64,000 nucleotides of DNA from assembly GCF_018531495.1 (NCBI RefSeq), contig NZ_JAHDTI010000003.1, positions 186,001-250,000 of the forward strand, written 5' to 3'. Both the position numbers and the translations under genes were made by a program. The notes under the pieces were generated by a model. It was not told the DNA's origin, did no database searches, and worked only from the letters and a program-made list of their open reading frames with translations. This document shows, in pieces, positions 51,414 to 59,708 of this stretch (its first letter is position 1; each line of letters begins with the position of its first letter). The DNA is from Nonomuraea sediminis (GTDB lineage Bacteria > Actinomycetota > Actinomycetes > Streptosporangiales > Streptosporangiaceae).

Positions 51414-52361
51414 TCAGCAGCCGGCCTTGTAGAGCACCTTCTGCACCTCCGGCTTGTCCACGTTGTCCTTGGTGACAATGGTGGCGTCGGTGGGGATCGA
51501 CGGGGTGACCTGCTGCCCCTTGACCGCGTTGACGGCCTGCTCGACGCCCTTGGCGCCGATGTCGCCGGGCAGCTGGGCGATCAGCGCCTGGACGACACCG
51601 TCCTTGAGCTGCTTGACCTGGGCCGGGCCCGCGTCGAAGCCGACCATCTTGACCTGGCCGAGCTTGCCCGCCTGCTGCAGCGCGGTGCCCGCGCCGGTGG
51701 CGGAGTTGAGGTTGGTGGCGAAGACGCCCGCCAGGTCCGGGTCCTTGGCCAGGGCCGCGTTCACGATCCTGGAGGCCTCGCCCACGTCGTTGTGGGAGTA
51801 CTGGACGCCCACGTAGGAGATGTTCGGGTGGCTGGCCTTGATCTCCTGCTCGAAGCCCTTGATGCGGGCGTCGACCGTGCTCACGCCGGGGTCGGTGGAG
51901 ATGACCAGGGCCTTGCCCTTGTCGCCGATCTGCTCGGCCAGTGCCTTGGCGGCCGCCGCGCCGCCCTTCTCGTTGTCGGTGCTGATGCGCGACAGCCCGA
52001 TCGACGGGTCGTCCACCACGGTGTCCACCAGGATGATCTTGATGCCCTGCTGTTTGGCCTGGGTGAGCGGCGCGATCATGGCCTTGACGTCGGTGGGGGC
52101 GATGAGCATGGCGTCCGGCTTGCTCGCGGTCACCGAGTTCACGATCGGCGTCTGCAGTGTCGGGTCGAACTTCTGCGGCCCCTGCACGTCGAGCTGGACG
52201 CCCAGTTCCTTGGCCTTGGCCTTGGCGCCGCAGGCCATCGTCTCGTAGAACTCCTCGCCCGCCAGCCCCTGGACCAGCGTGACCTTGATCTGGCCACTGC
52301 CGCCGCCGGAACAGGCGGCGAGAAACAGCAGCAGCGTTCCGGCTGCCAGAGCCTTGCGCAT
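51414..52361 (-). CDS. Sugar ABC transporter substrate-binding lipoprotein (RbsB-like)
   Basis: A 315-aa periplasmic-binding-protein type I lipoprotein. The lipobox LAAC puts the lipidated cysteine at residue 17. VTLVQGLAGEEFYETMACGAKAKAKELG is the typical first strand/helix. PDAMLIAPTDVKAM and VDTVVDDPS form sugar contacts, and VGFDAGPAQVKQLKDGVVQALIAQ is the domain-2 hinge block. It resembles ribose/autoinducer/xylose-type binders. It is the last of three genes (ATPase, permease, binder), an order compatible with one operon starting at the LacI-type operator upstream of the ATPase gene. Confidence 0.93.
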   Translation of the reverse strand: MRKALAAGTLLLFLAACSGGGSGQIKVTLVQGLAGEEFYETMACGAKAKAKELGVQLDVQGPQKFDPTLQTPIVNSVTASKPDAMLIAPTDVKAMIAPLTQAKQQGIKIILVDTVVDDPSIGLSRISTDNEKGGAAAAKALAEQIGDKGKALVISTDPGVSTVDARIKGFEQEIKASHPNISYVGVQYSHNDVGEASRIVNAALAKDPDLAGVFATNLNSATGAGTALQQAGKLGQVKMVGFDAGPAQVKQLKDGVVQALIAQLPGDIGAKGVEQAVNAVKGQQVTPSIPTDATIVTKDNVDKPEVQKVLYKAGC

Positions 52362-52374
52362 GTGTGGTGCCTCC

Positions 52375-53334
52375 TCATCGTTCGCGTCTGCTGCGCTGCC
52401 GCTGGTCGGCGTAGACGGCGGCGACGAGCACGGCGCCGACCACGACCTGCTGCCAGAACGGCTTGACCCCGAGGATCTGGAACCCGTTCTGCAGCACCGC
52501 CGGGATGAACACGCCGATGACGGTGCCCACCACGGTTCCCACGCCGCCGAACAGGGACGTGCCGCCGATCACGACGGCGGCGATGGCCTGCAGGTTGTCG
52601 GTGGAGTGCGCGGATACGCCGGTGATGCCGTACTTGGCCAGCGACAGGTATCCCGCGAACCCGGCCAGCAGCCCCGCCAGGCCGTACACCTTGATCAGGT
52701 GGGTACTGACGGCCACGCCGCTGCGGCGGGCCGCCTCGGCGTTGGAGCCGATCGCGTAGGTGTGGCGGCCGAAGCGGGTGCGGGCGAGCGCGACGCCGAG
52801 CACGGCGGTGACCGCCCCGCAGATCCACACGATCTGCGGCACGCCCAGCCAGCGGTCCAGCCCCAGGCCGAGGTTGAGGTCGCTGGGCGCGCGCAGGTCG
52901 ACGCCGCCGGTCAGCAGCAGCGCGCCGCCTAGCGACATGCCGAGCGTGCCCAGCGTCACGATCAGCGCGGGTATCCGGCCGCGCGCGACCAGCACGCCGT
53001 TCAGCAGTCCCCAGGCCAGCCCGGTCAGTACGGCTGCCGCCGCGCCGAGCAGCAGGGACCCGGTGGCGTCCATGACCTCGGTGGCCGCCACCGCGGAGAA
53101 GACGAGCACGCCGCCGACGGACAGGTCGATGCCCGCCGTGATGATCACATACGTCATGCCGGTGGCGAGCAGCGACAAGATGGCGGCGTCGCTGACCAGG
53201 TTGAGCAGGTTGAACGCGGTGGCGAAGCTGCCCGGCCTGAGCGCCGAGAAGACCACCAGCAGGATGAGGAGCACGAGCCCGATCCACACCACCTGGAGGT
53301 CGCGTAACCGGGCTTGGGGCTGGAGCACCTTCAC
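52375..53334 (-). CDS. Sugar ABC transporter permease (RbsC-like)
   Basis: A 319-aa membrane permease with 8-10 hydrophobic helices. Family marks are AGIDLSVGGVLVFSAV in the second third and ALGVALARTRFGRHTYAIGSNAEAARRSGVAVS, the EAA-like loop that contacts the ATPase. The C-terminal AAVVIGGTSLFGGVGTVVGTVIGVFIPAVLQNGFQILG is the branched-chain/ribose permease signature. Its start overlaps the ATPase stop by four bases, and it is followed by the binder after 13 bases. Confidence 0.93.
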   Translation of the reverse strand: MKVLQPQARLRDLQVVWIGLVLLILLVVFSALRPGSFATAFNLLNLVSDAAILSLLATGMTYVIITAGIDLSVGGVLVFSAVAATEVMDATGSLLLGAAAAVLTGLAWGLLNGVLVARGRIPALIVTLGTLGMSLGGALLLTGGVDLRAPSDLNLGLGLDRWLGVPQIVWICGAVTAVLGVALARTRFGRHTYAIGSNAEAARRSGVAVSTHLIKVYGLAGLLAGFAGYLSLAKYGITGVSAHSTDNLQAIAAVVIGGTSLFGGVGTVVGTVIGVFIPAVLQNGFQILGVKPFWQQVVVGAVLVAAVYADQRQRSRRER

Positions 53335-54086
53335 GTGCCGTTCTCCTGTTCCCGTGCTCCGGTCATGGCGGCGACCAGGTCTTCCATCGACGCGTCCGCG
53401 GTGGCGAAGCGGGCCACCCGGCGTCCGAGCCGCAGCACCTCGACCCGGTCGGAGACCGCCTTGACGTCCTGCATGTTGTGGCTGATGAGCACGACCGCCA
53501 CGCCCGCGTCGCGGACGCCGCGGATCAGGTCGAGCACCCGCTGGGTCTGCAGCACGCCGAGCGCGGCGGTGGGCTCGTCCATGAACACGACCCGCTCCGC
53601 CCAGGTCACCGCCCGTGCCACGGCCACGCCCTGGCGCTGCCCGCCGGACAGGGTCGAGACGGGGGCGCTCTGGGACTTCAGCTGGACGCCCAGCCGCTCG
53701 CAGGCCTCGCGGGTGCGGCTGCGCATGACAGCGTTGTCCAGGAAGCCGAGCGCGCCGAGGATGCCCGGCTTGAGCACCTCGCGGCCGAGGAAGAAGTTGG
53801 CGGCCGGGGTCAGGTCGGCGCAGAGCGCCAGGTCCTGGTAGACGGTCTCGATGCCGGCCTCGCGCGCCTCCTCCACCGAGCCGAACGACACCGGCCTGCC
53901 GTCCAGGAGGATCTCGCCCGCGTCCGGCTGTTCGACCCCCGACATGATCTTCGCGAGCGTGGACTTGCCCGCCCCGTTGTCGCCGATCAGGGCCACGACC
54001 TCGCCGGACGGCAGCGAGAAGTCGGCGCCTCGCAACGCCTCGACGTGTCCGTAGCTCTTCACGATCCCGCGGGCTTCGAGGAGCAT
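53331..54086 (-). CDS. Sugar ABC transporter ATP-binding protein, single nucleotide-binding domain
   Basis: A 251-aa ATPase: Walker A GDNGAGKST, Q-loop TVYQDLALC, signature LSGGQRQGVAVARA, Walker B VVFMDEPTAALG, H-loop LISHNMQDV. RbsA-type proteins usually carry two fused ATPase domains (about 500 aa). This one has a single domain, as in XylG/FrcA-like short forms. The ATG has no good Shine-Dalgarno but sits six bases after a CTTGAT -10 hexamer, so the message may be leaderless. The operon is on the same strand as the GH92 gene but is separated from it by repeat copy B. Confidence 0.92.
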   Translation of the reverse strand: MLLEARGIVKSYGHVEALRGADFSLPSGEVVALIGDNGAGKSTLAKIMSGVEQPDAGEILLDGRPVSFGSVEEAREAGIETVYQDLALCADLTPAANFFLGREVLKPGILGALGFLDNAVMRSRTREACERLGVQLKSQSAPVSTLSGGQRQGVAVARAVTWAERVVFMDEPTAALGVLQTQRVLDLIRGVRDAGVAVVLISHNMQDVKAVSDRVEVLRLGRRVARFATADASMEDLVAAMTGAREQENGT

Positions 54087-54092
54087 AGATCC

Positions 54093-54121
54093 ATCAAGAG
54101 TCCCAATGACATCGTTGTCAA
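54093..54121 (-). promoter_or_regulatory. Promoter and LacI-type operator of the ABC transporter operon
   Basis: On the minus strand TTGACA (54121-54116) and CTTGAT (54098-54093) have a 17-base spacer; the ATG follows after six bases. TGACATCGTTGTCA (54107-54120) has perfect 5-bp outer arms and overlaps the -35. Twelve of its 14 bases match the site at 57730-57743 in front of the GH92 gene. Confidence 0.6.
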
Positions 54122-54159
54122 CCCAGTGTCTCTCTTCTCTGCGTGAATGAGACCTCTGA

Positions 54160-54352
54160 TGTACGGCGGGCCGCCGCCACCGGCCGCCCGCCGCACGGAG
54201 GTCGGCGCCCTGTGTGGTGGGAGGCCGGAGACCTGGGTGCCCGGAGCACGCGACGTCGTAGCGGCGGTGCATGCGCGTCGCCGGAGGAGCGTCTTCCTGG
54301 ACAGGGCCCGGCCGGAGTGCGGCGGGTGGCGGTGGGGCGGCCTCGCCGTACA
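54160..54352. repeat. Inverted-terminal-repeat element, copy B (MITE-like)
   Basis: A 193-bp element. The left end begins TGTACGGCGGGCCGCCGCC and ends CGCCGCAC (54160-54196). The right end (54317-54352), read on the other strand, begins TGTACGGCGAGGCCGCCCC and ends CGCCGCAC. Copy A (19582-19922) has the same two ends in opposite orientation and a longer, mostly different centre. No protein is encoded. It sits between the ABC operon promoter and the GH92 terminator. Confidence 0.65.
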
Positions 54353-54362
54353 GGAGCAAGAT

Positions 54363-54397
54363 CTCGCCGCACAGAGGGCGGACCTCTGTGCGGCGAG
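54363..54397 (-). terminator. Terminator of the GH92 gene
   Basis: CTCGCCGCACAGAGG and CCTCTGTGCGGCGAG form a perfect 15-bp stem with a 5-base loop, seven bases beyond the GH92 stop. It is the strongest hairpin seen in the window. Confidence 0.85.
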
Positions 54398-54403
54398 GTG
54401 TTC

Positions 54404-57400
54404 TCAGATGAGGCTCCAGGCGAAGAGGTGGGCCGTGGCGCGGCCGGTGGGGGCGGCCAGGGTCAGGGATTTGAGTTGTTTGGTGGAGTCGAGCTGGATC
54501 GGGGCCGTGGCGAAGATGTAGACGTTGATCTCCTGTTTGCCGCCGCCCGCGTCGAGCCGGTACGGGGTCTTGGCGATGATCTCGTTGCCGAAGCGGGGCG
54601 GGTAGGCGTCGCGCGCCAGCGCCCAGTCGCTGAGGCCGAGGGTGGCGTCCTGGGTCGTCCCGTCCGTGTAGGTGATGGTGACCTTGGTCTGGATGTCGCC
54701 GCTGCCCCCGGCGCCGAGGAAGGCGAGGGACTTGGCGGCCGTCGGGGCGAGTTCGATGGTCTGGCCGTTGGCCTGGACGTTGTCCCACTCGCCGGGTTTG
54801 CGGTCGGGCCAGGTGAAGGTGTGGCCCTTCCAGGTGACGCTCGCGCCGGGCTTGAGTCCGGCCGCGGCGAGGGCCTGGGCGGAGTAGCTCCAGCCGCCGC
54901 CGTCGAAGTTCGCCAGCCCCGCCTCGGCGTCGTCACCGACGCCGGAGTTGTTCTGGTACCACTGGATGGTCCCCTTCTTGGCGACGTTGAGCCGGATGCC
55001 CGCGGTGACGCCGGAGACCTCGAACGGTACGGAGACGAACCCGGTGGCCGCGTCGGCCGCCACCGACACCGTGACCTGGACCTTGCCGAGGCCGTAGTCG
55101 GGCACGTCGACCGTCCCGGTCGCCGGGGTGACGGTGATGCCGGTCGGCGGCTTGGCGGTCCACTGGAGCGTGCCGCCCTTGCCGACCGCCTGGACGCTGA
55201 GCGTGGCGGTGACCGATCCGCCCGGCTCGACAGGGGCGCCGCCGGGGTCGAGGCTGACCAGGTACGGCTTCTGGCCTGCCTGGAAGCTGGGCGGGGGCTC
55301 CTTGCCGAACTCGGTGTTCGGCTGGGCGCCCATGGTGAGGTCGAGCCTGCCCGCGAAGCCCTCGAGCAACCACGCCTTCGAGGTCGCGGCGCCGTTGACG
55401 GTCAAGGTCTGGATGTATCGGTTGGTGTCGGAGGCACCGGGGGCGTTGATGGTGATGGTCTTGCCGTTGGACCTGGTGACGGTGATCTTCTCGAAGGCCG
55501 GGCTGTTGAGGATGAGCTCCGCCCTGCCGGGGATCGCCGGATAGATGCCCATCGAGGCCCAGACGTACCAGGCGCCCATCGTGCCGAGGTCGTCGTTGCC
55601 GGTCAGGCCGTCCGGGGTGGGCTTGAACAGCTCCTTGCGTGCCCGGGCCACGATGTCCTGGGTCTTGTAGGCTCGCCCGGCGTAGGCGTACAGCCACGGT
55701 GACAGCAGCGAGGGCTCGTTGCCCAGGTAGGCGTAGGGCTTGTTGGGGCCCGCGTTCAGCTCGGTGAAGAACGTGTCGAGCCTGGCCACCGCCTTGTCGT
55801 CGCCGCCCATCGCGTCGAACAGGCCGCGCGGGTTGAACGGCACCAGCCAGTGGTACTGGGCGCCGTTCCCCTCGACATACCAGCTGGGGCTGGCCGGGTC
55901 GAAGTTCGGCAGGAACGAGCCGTCGCCGAAGCGGGGCTGGATCCAGCCGTTGGCCGGGTTGAACGTGGACTGCCACGCCTGGGCGCGCTTCATGAACTCG
56001 TCCCTGGTGGCGGTGTCGCCGAGGCGCTCGGCCAGTTGCGCGATGCCGAAGTCGGCTATGCCGTACTCGAGCGTGGTCGAAGGGTCGGCGGGCACGTAGC
56101 CGTTCCTCAGGTAGGCGGCGTTGCCCGGGCGCTCGGTGTAGCCGGTGCCGGGGTCCTCGCCGACGCGTTTGGCTCCCTTGACCATGGCGGCCAGGGCGGC
56201 CTTGGCGTCGAAGTCGCGGGCGCCCATGGCGTACACGCTGGCGATGATGGAGTGGTACGGGTCGCCGTTCATCACACCGGTGATGGTGTTCTGGTGCGAC
56301 CAGCGGTCCCAGACGTCGCCGATCTGGTGCGCGTCGTCGTACATGGACTGGGCGATGTCACTGGCCACGTCCGGGGCGAGCAGCGCGATGAGCTGCATCT
56401 CGCTGCGGTAGACGTCCCAGCCGGAGAACGTGGCGTACTGGTGGTGGCCCCTGCGCACCTGGTGGGTGCGGTAGTCGAAGCCCGTGTAGGTCCCGTCCAC
56501 GTCGTCGAACACGTACGGCTGCAGCAGCGCGTGGTACAGGCTGCTGTAGAAGGTGCGCATGCGCGTCTCGTCGCCGCCGGTGACCTGGATCTGGCCGAAC
56601 CGGGCGTTCCACGCGGCGCGGGCGTCGGTGGCCACGCGGTCGTAGCCCTTCGAGCCGACCTCGCCGGCCAGGTTCTTCTTGGCGCCGTCGAGGCTGACGT
56701 AGGACAGGCCGGTGCGCATCTGCACCGCGGTGCCGCCGTCGAACTGCAGGTAGACGCCGGAGCCCGGGCCCTTGACGATCACGTCCCGGGTGGGCGCCGA
56801 CAGGGCGTTGCTCTGCGGCGCCAGCGAGGGTTCCGTGGCGGGTCTGCCGTCCTTGCCCGGCGGGGTCGGGGCGTTGACCAGGCCGTGCGTCTTGACCGAG
56901 GGCGCGACCTTGGCATCGGACCTCCCCGTGACCTGGGCGTCCCCGGGGGCGACCGAGTCGTTCTTCCACGTGCCGTACGCCCGGATCGGGCGGTCGAAGG
57001 TGGCGTGGAAGTAGACGTAGTACTTGTTCTCGGTGCCGCAGAAGCCGCCGGTCCTGGCCCAGCCGCTGACGGTGTTGCCGCTGATCTTCGCCTCGGCGTC
57101 GTCCACGCCGTTGACCGAGCCGGTGACGTTGAGCAGCAGCGTCAGCGGTTTGCCCGTTGGCCCGGTGAAGCGACCCACGCCGGCTCGGGCCGTGGCCGTG
57201 GTCTCCGCCTTGACAGCGCTGTCCAGCGTGACCGCGTAGCGGCCGGGAGAGGTGCTCTCGTTCTCGTGCTTGAAGGTCTGGACGTAGTCCTCGCCGTGGG
57301 TGGCCGGCGAGCGGCCGATCGTGCCGGAGATCGGGATGACGGGGAAGTCCTCGGCGCCCTGGCAGCCGGGGCCCGAGATGTGCGTGAGCGACAGCCCGCG

Positions 57401-57661
57401 CAGCCGGTTGTCCTCGTACTTGTAGCCGCCGCCTGAGCCGCGCACCGTGTCAGGGCTCCACTGCATCATGCCGAACGGCACGGCCGCGCCGGGGAAGTTC
57501 ATCCCGGCTCCACCGCCATGCCCGAAGTCGGGGCCACCGTCCTGGGTGCCCATGAACGTGTTGACATATCCGGCCAAGTCGGGTGCTGCCTTGGCCTGGA
57601 CAGGAGTGGGGATCACGAGGGCGGCCGCGGTCAGCACCGCTAACCCGGGTAAACGTGACAA
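54404..57661 (-). CDS. Secreted GH92 alpha-mannosidase
   Basis: Exported exo-alpha-mannosidase of glycoside hydrolase family 92. I use a TTG start: GGAGGAG lies four bases before it, and the protein then begins directly with a signal peptide (MSRLPGLAVLTAAALVIPTPVQA). Longer readings would run through the operator. The GH92 core includes GTQDGGPDFGHGGGAGMNFPGA, GPGCQGAEDFPVIP, FSGWDVYRSEMQLIALLAP and the catalytic-region block GNDDLGTMGAWYVWASMGIYP. About 280 C-terminal residues form Ig-like and NPCBM/discoidin-like domains. GH92 enzymes are calcium-dependent and trim N-glycans or fungal mannoproteins; linkage preference cannot be read here. Total 1085 aa. Confidence 0.9.
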   Translation of the reverse strand: MSRLPGLAVLTAAALVIPTPVQAKAAPDLAGYVNTFMGTQDGGPDFGHGGGAGMNFPGAAVPFGMMQWSPDTVRGSGGGYKYEDNRLRGLSLTHISGPGCQGAEDFPVIPISGTIGRSPATHGEDYVQTFKHENESTSPGRYAVTLDSAVKAETTATARAGVGRFTGPTGKPLTLLLNVTGSVNGVDDAEAKISGNTVSGWARTGGFCGTENKYYVYFHATFDRPIRAYGTWKNDSVAPGDAQVTGRSDAKVAPSVKTHGLVNAPTPPGKDGRPATEPSLAPQSNALSAPTRDVIVKGPGSGVYLQFDGGTAVQMRTGLSYVSLDGAKKNLAGEVGSKGYDRVATDARAAWNARFGQIQVTGGDETRMRTFYSSLYHALLQPYVFDDVDGTYTGFDYRTHQVRRGHHQYATFSGWDVYRSEMQLIALLAPDVASDIAQSMYDDAHQIGDVWDRWSHQNTITGVMNGDPYHSIIASVYAMGARDFDAKAALAAMVKGAKRVGEDPGTGYTERPGNAAYLRNGYVPADPSTTLEYGIADFGIAQLAERLGDTATRDEFMKRAQAWQSTFNPANGWIQPRFGDGSFLPNFDPASPSWYVEGNGAQYHWLVPFNPRGLFDAMGGDDKAVARLDTFFTELNAGPNKPYAYLGNEPSLLSPWLYAYAGRAYKTQDIVARARKELFKPTPDGLTGNDDLGTMGAWYVWASMGIYPAIPGRAELILNSPAFEKITVTRSNGKTITINAPGASDTNRYIQTLTVNGAATSKAWLLEGFAGRLDLTMGAQPNTEFGKEPPPSFQAGQKPYLVSLDPGGAPVEPGGSVTATLSVQAVGKGGTLQWTAKPPTGITVTPATGTVDVPDYGLGKVQVTVSVAADAATGFVSVPFEVSGVTAGIRLNVAKKGTIQWYQNNSGVGDDAEAGLANFDGGGWSYSAQALAAAGLKPGASVTWKGHTFTWPDRKPGEWDNVQANGQTIELAPTAAKSLAFLGAGGSGDIQTKVTITYTDGTTQDATLGLSDWALARDAYPPRFGNEIIAKTPYRLDAGGGKQEINVYIFATAPIQLDSTKQLKSLTLAAPTGRATAHLFAWSLI

Positions 57662-57729
57662 GGCTCCTCCGTGAGGGGCTCGCGTTGAAGCAGGCCCGCC
57701 CTGTCCGCGGTCGGCGGGCCCGTAAGGGT

Positions 57730-57778
57730 AGACAACGTTGTCATCCGCGATTGAACGACCACTTGCACGCCGTGTCAA
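57730..57778 (-). promoter_or_regulatory. Promoter and LacI-type operator of the GH92 gene
   Basis: On the minus strand TTGACA (57778-57773) and TTCAAT (57755-57750) have a 17-base spacer. The perfect palindrome GACAACGTTGTC (57731-57742) falls on the predicted start of transcription, 70 bases before the TTG codon. The GACAACGTTGTC core is of the kind bound by LacI-family repressors. Confidence 0.6.
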
Positions 57779-57836
57779 GGTCACAGTCACCGCCGGGCCG
57801 GGCGTACCTCTCGTTCCCCGCCCGGCCGGCGGCGGG

Positions 57837-59708
57837 TCAGCCCGCGCAGTCGTAGAGGCCGTCCTGGCCCTGTACGGCGGTGCAGTTGGCCTTGACCCAG
57901 TCGGTCACCTCGGTGTTGCCGCGTCCGGGTCCGCCGCGGTCGTCGCCGGTGAGGACGTAGCGCAGTTCGCCGTTCCCGACGAGCTGCTTCAGCCTGGTCA
58001 CGGTCATGGCGGGGTCGCTGCCCGTGAAGCCGCCCATCGCGATGACCGGCTGTCCGGTGCTCAGAATGATCGAGGAGGCCTGCTGGGCGCTGCTGACCGC
58101 GACCAGCCAGGTCGCTCCCCCTCTGTGCGCCTTCAGGTAGGAGACCGTCGACTCGCTCACCTGCCCGCCTGGCCCGCCCATGCGCCCGCGGAATCGCCCC
58201 GTCGCGGACTGCCCCTCAGGAGGCTGACTGGGGAAGGAGGCCGTGACACCGGGTGGGGGCTGGCCGCGGAAGCCGCCGGGCCCGCCGAAGCCCATCCTGT
58301 CCGTCACCGGCCCCGCCAGCGGGTTAGTGCCGTTGACCTGGGAGGACAGGGGCGTGACCGCGTAGGCGGCCGGTCCCGCGAGCCCGGCGACCAGCGTCGC
58401 GACCAGCGCGCCGAGTGCCATCGCCCGCCACCGCACCCGCGCCAGGACGAGCCCGAGCACCGCCACGACGGTCGCCGCCAGGACCACCCACGCCAGCCAC
58501 GGCACGAACTCGGGCGTACGGCGGAGCACCGCGAACGACCAGGCGCCGGTGACGACAACCCCGACGGGCAGCACCCACGCCCAGGCCCGCGACTCCCGGT
58601 AGGCCTGCCACATCATGACCCCGCCCATCCCGGTGATCGCCGCCACGGCCGGTGCCATCGCGGTCGTGTAGTACGGATGGAAGGTCCCGCTGGAGAAGCT
58701 GAACACCACGAAGTGGACGACCAGCCACCCACCCCACACCAGCCACGCGGGGGCCGACGTCCGGCGGGACCGCAGCCAGGTGACGAAGGCGAAGACCAGG
58801 GACAGCGCGCAGAACGGCAGCAGCCAGGAGATCTGCCCGGCCATGGTGTCGTTGAACAGCCGCCCGGCCCCCGACTCCCCGCCGAAGGACGCGCCACCAC
58901 CGCCGCCACCGAACCCGCCCTGGCCGAAGATCCGGCCGAGCCCGTTGTACCCGATCACGAGGTCCCACACGGAGTTGTCCGTCGACCCGCCGATGTACGG
59001 CCGGGACGACGCCGGCCACAGGTCGGCGATCACCATCCACCACGCGCTCGAGGCGACCAGCACCGCCCCGGCCGCGAGCAGGTGCCCCACGCGGCGCCAG
59101 AGCGAGGTCCTGGCGCAGACCAGGTACGCCAGGGCGAAGGCGGGCACCACGAGGTAGGCCTGCAGCATCTTGGTGTTGAACGCCAGCCCGACGGACAGCG
59201 CCGACAGCGGCAGCCACCGCAGCCGCCCGGTCCGCAACGACTCCAGGCAGAGCCAGGCCGCCAGCACCAGCAGGAACACCAGGAGCGTGTCCGGGTTGTT
59301 GTCGCGGTTGATGGCGACCGTGATGGGCGTCAACGTCATCACGACCGCCGCGGTCAACGCCGCCGCCTCGGCCCGCCGTACACCGAGATATTCGCAGGTG
59401 TTGCGCCGGACGGCCGAGTAGACCAGCCCCACCGCGGCGACGCCCGCCAGGGCCTGCGGGAGCAGCATGCTCCACGTCGAGAAGCCGAAGATCCGCGCCG
59501 ACAGCCCCATCACCATCAGCGCGAGCGGCGGCTTGTCCACGGTGATGAACGAGCCCGAGTCGAGCGCGCCGAAGAACCAGGCCTTCCAGCTCTGCGTCCC
59601 CGACAGGATCGCGGCCGCGTAGTACTCGTTGGCGTATCCGGACAGCGCCCAGGTGTACAGCACGGCCGCGGCCGCGAGGACACCCCACAACGACAGACGC
59701 CTGGTCAT
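57837..59708 (-). CDS. GT39-like membrane glycosyltransferase (ArnT/PMT family)
   Basis: A 623-aa polytopic transferase using a polyprenyl-phosphate sugar donor. The first extracytoplasmic loop has YANEYYAAAILSGTQSWKAWFFGALDSGSFITVDKPPL, whose acidic residue is the family catalytic site. About a dozen membrane helices follow, with the conserved INRDNNPDTLLVF loop, and a C-terminal extracytoplasmic globular domain rich in Gly/Pro is at the end. The ATG overlaps the GT2-GtrA stop (ATGA), so donor synthesis and transfer are coupled. The acceptor may be a lipid, glycan or protein. Confidence 0.88.
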   Translation of the reverse strand: MTRRLSLWGVLAAAAVLYTWALSGYANEYYAAAILSGTQSWKAWFFGALDSGSFITVDKPPLALMVMGLSARIFGFSTWSMLLPQALAGVAAVGLVYSAVRRNTCEYLGVRRAEAAALTAAVVMTLTPITVAINRDNNPDTLLVFLLVLAAWLCLESLRTGRLRWLPLSALSVGLAFNTKMLQAYLVVPAFALAYLVCARTSLWRRVGHLLAAGAVLVASSAWWMVIADLWPASSRPYIGGSTDNSVWDLVIGYNGLGRIFGQGGFGGGGGGASFGGESGAGRLFNDTMAGQISWLLPFCALSLVFAFVTWLRSRRTSAPAWLVWGGWLVVHFVVFSFSSGTFHPYYTTAMAPAVAAITGMGGVMMWQAYRESRAWAWVLPVGVVVTGAWSFAVLRRTPEFVPWLAWVVLAATVVAVLGLVLARVRWRAMALGALVATLVAGLAGPAAYAVTPLSSQVNGTNPLAGPVTDRMGFGGPGGFRGQPPPGVTASFPSQPPEGQSATGRFRGRMGGPGGQVSESTVSYLKAHRGGATWLVAVSSAQQASSIILSTGQPVIAMGGFTGSDPAMTVTRLKQLVGNGELRYVLTGDDRGGPGRGNTEVTDWVKANCTAVQGQDGLYDCAG

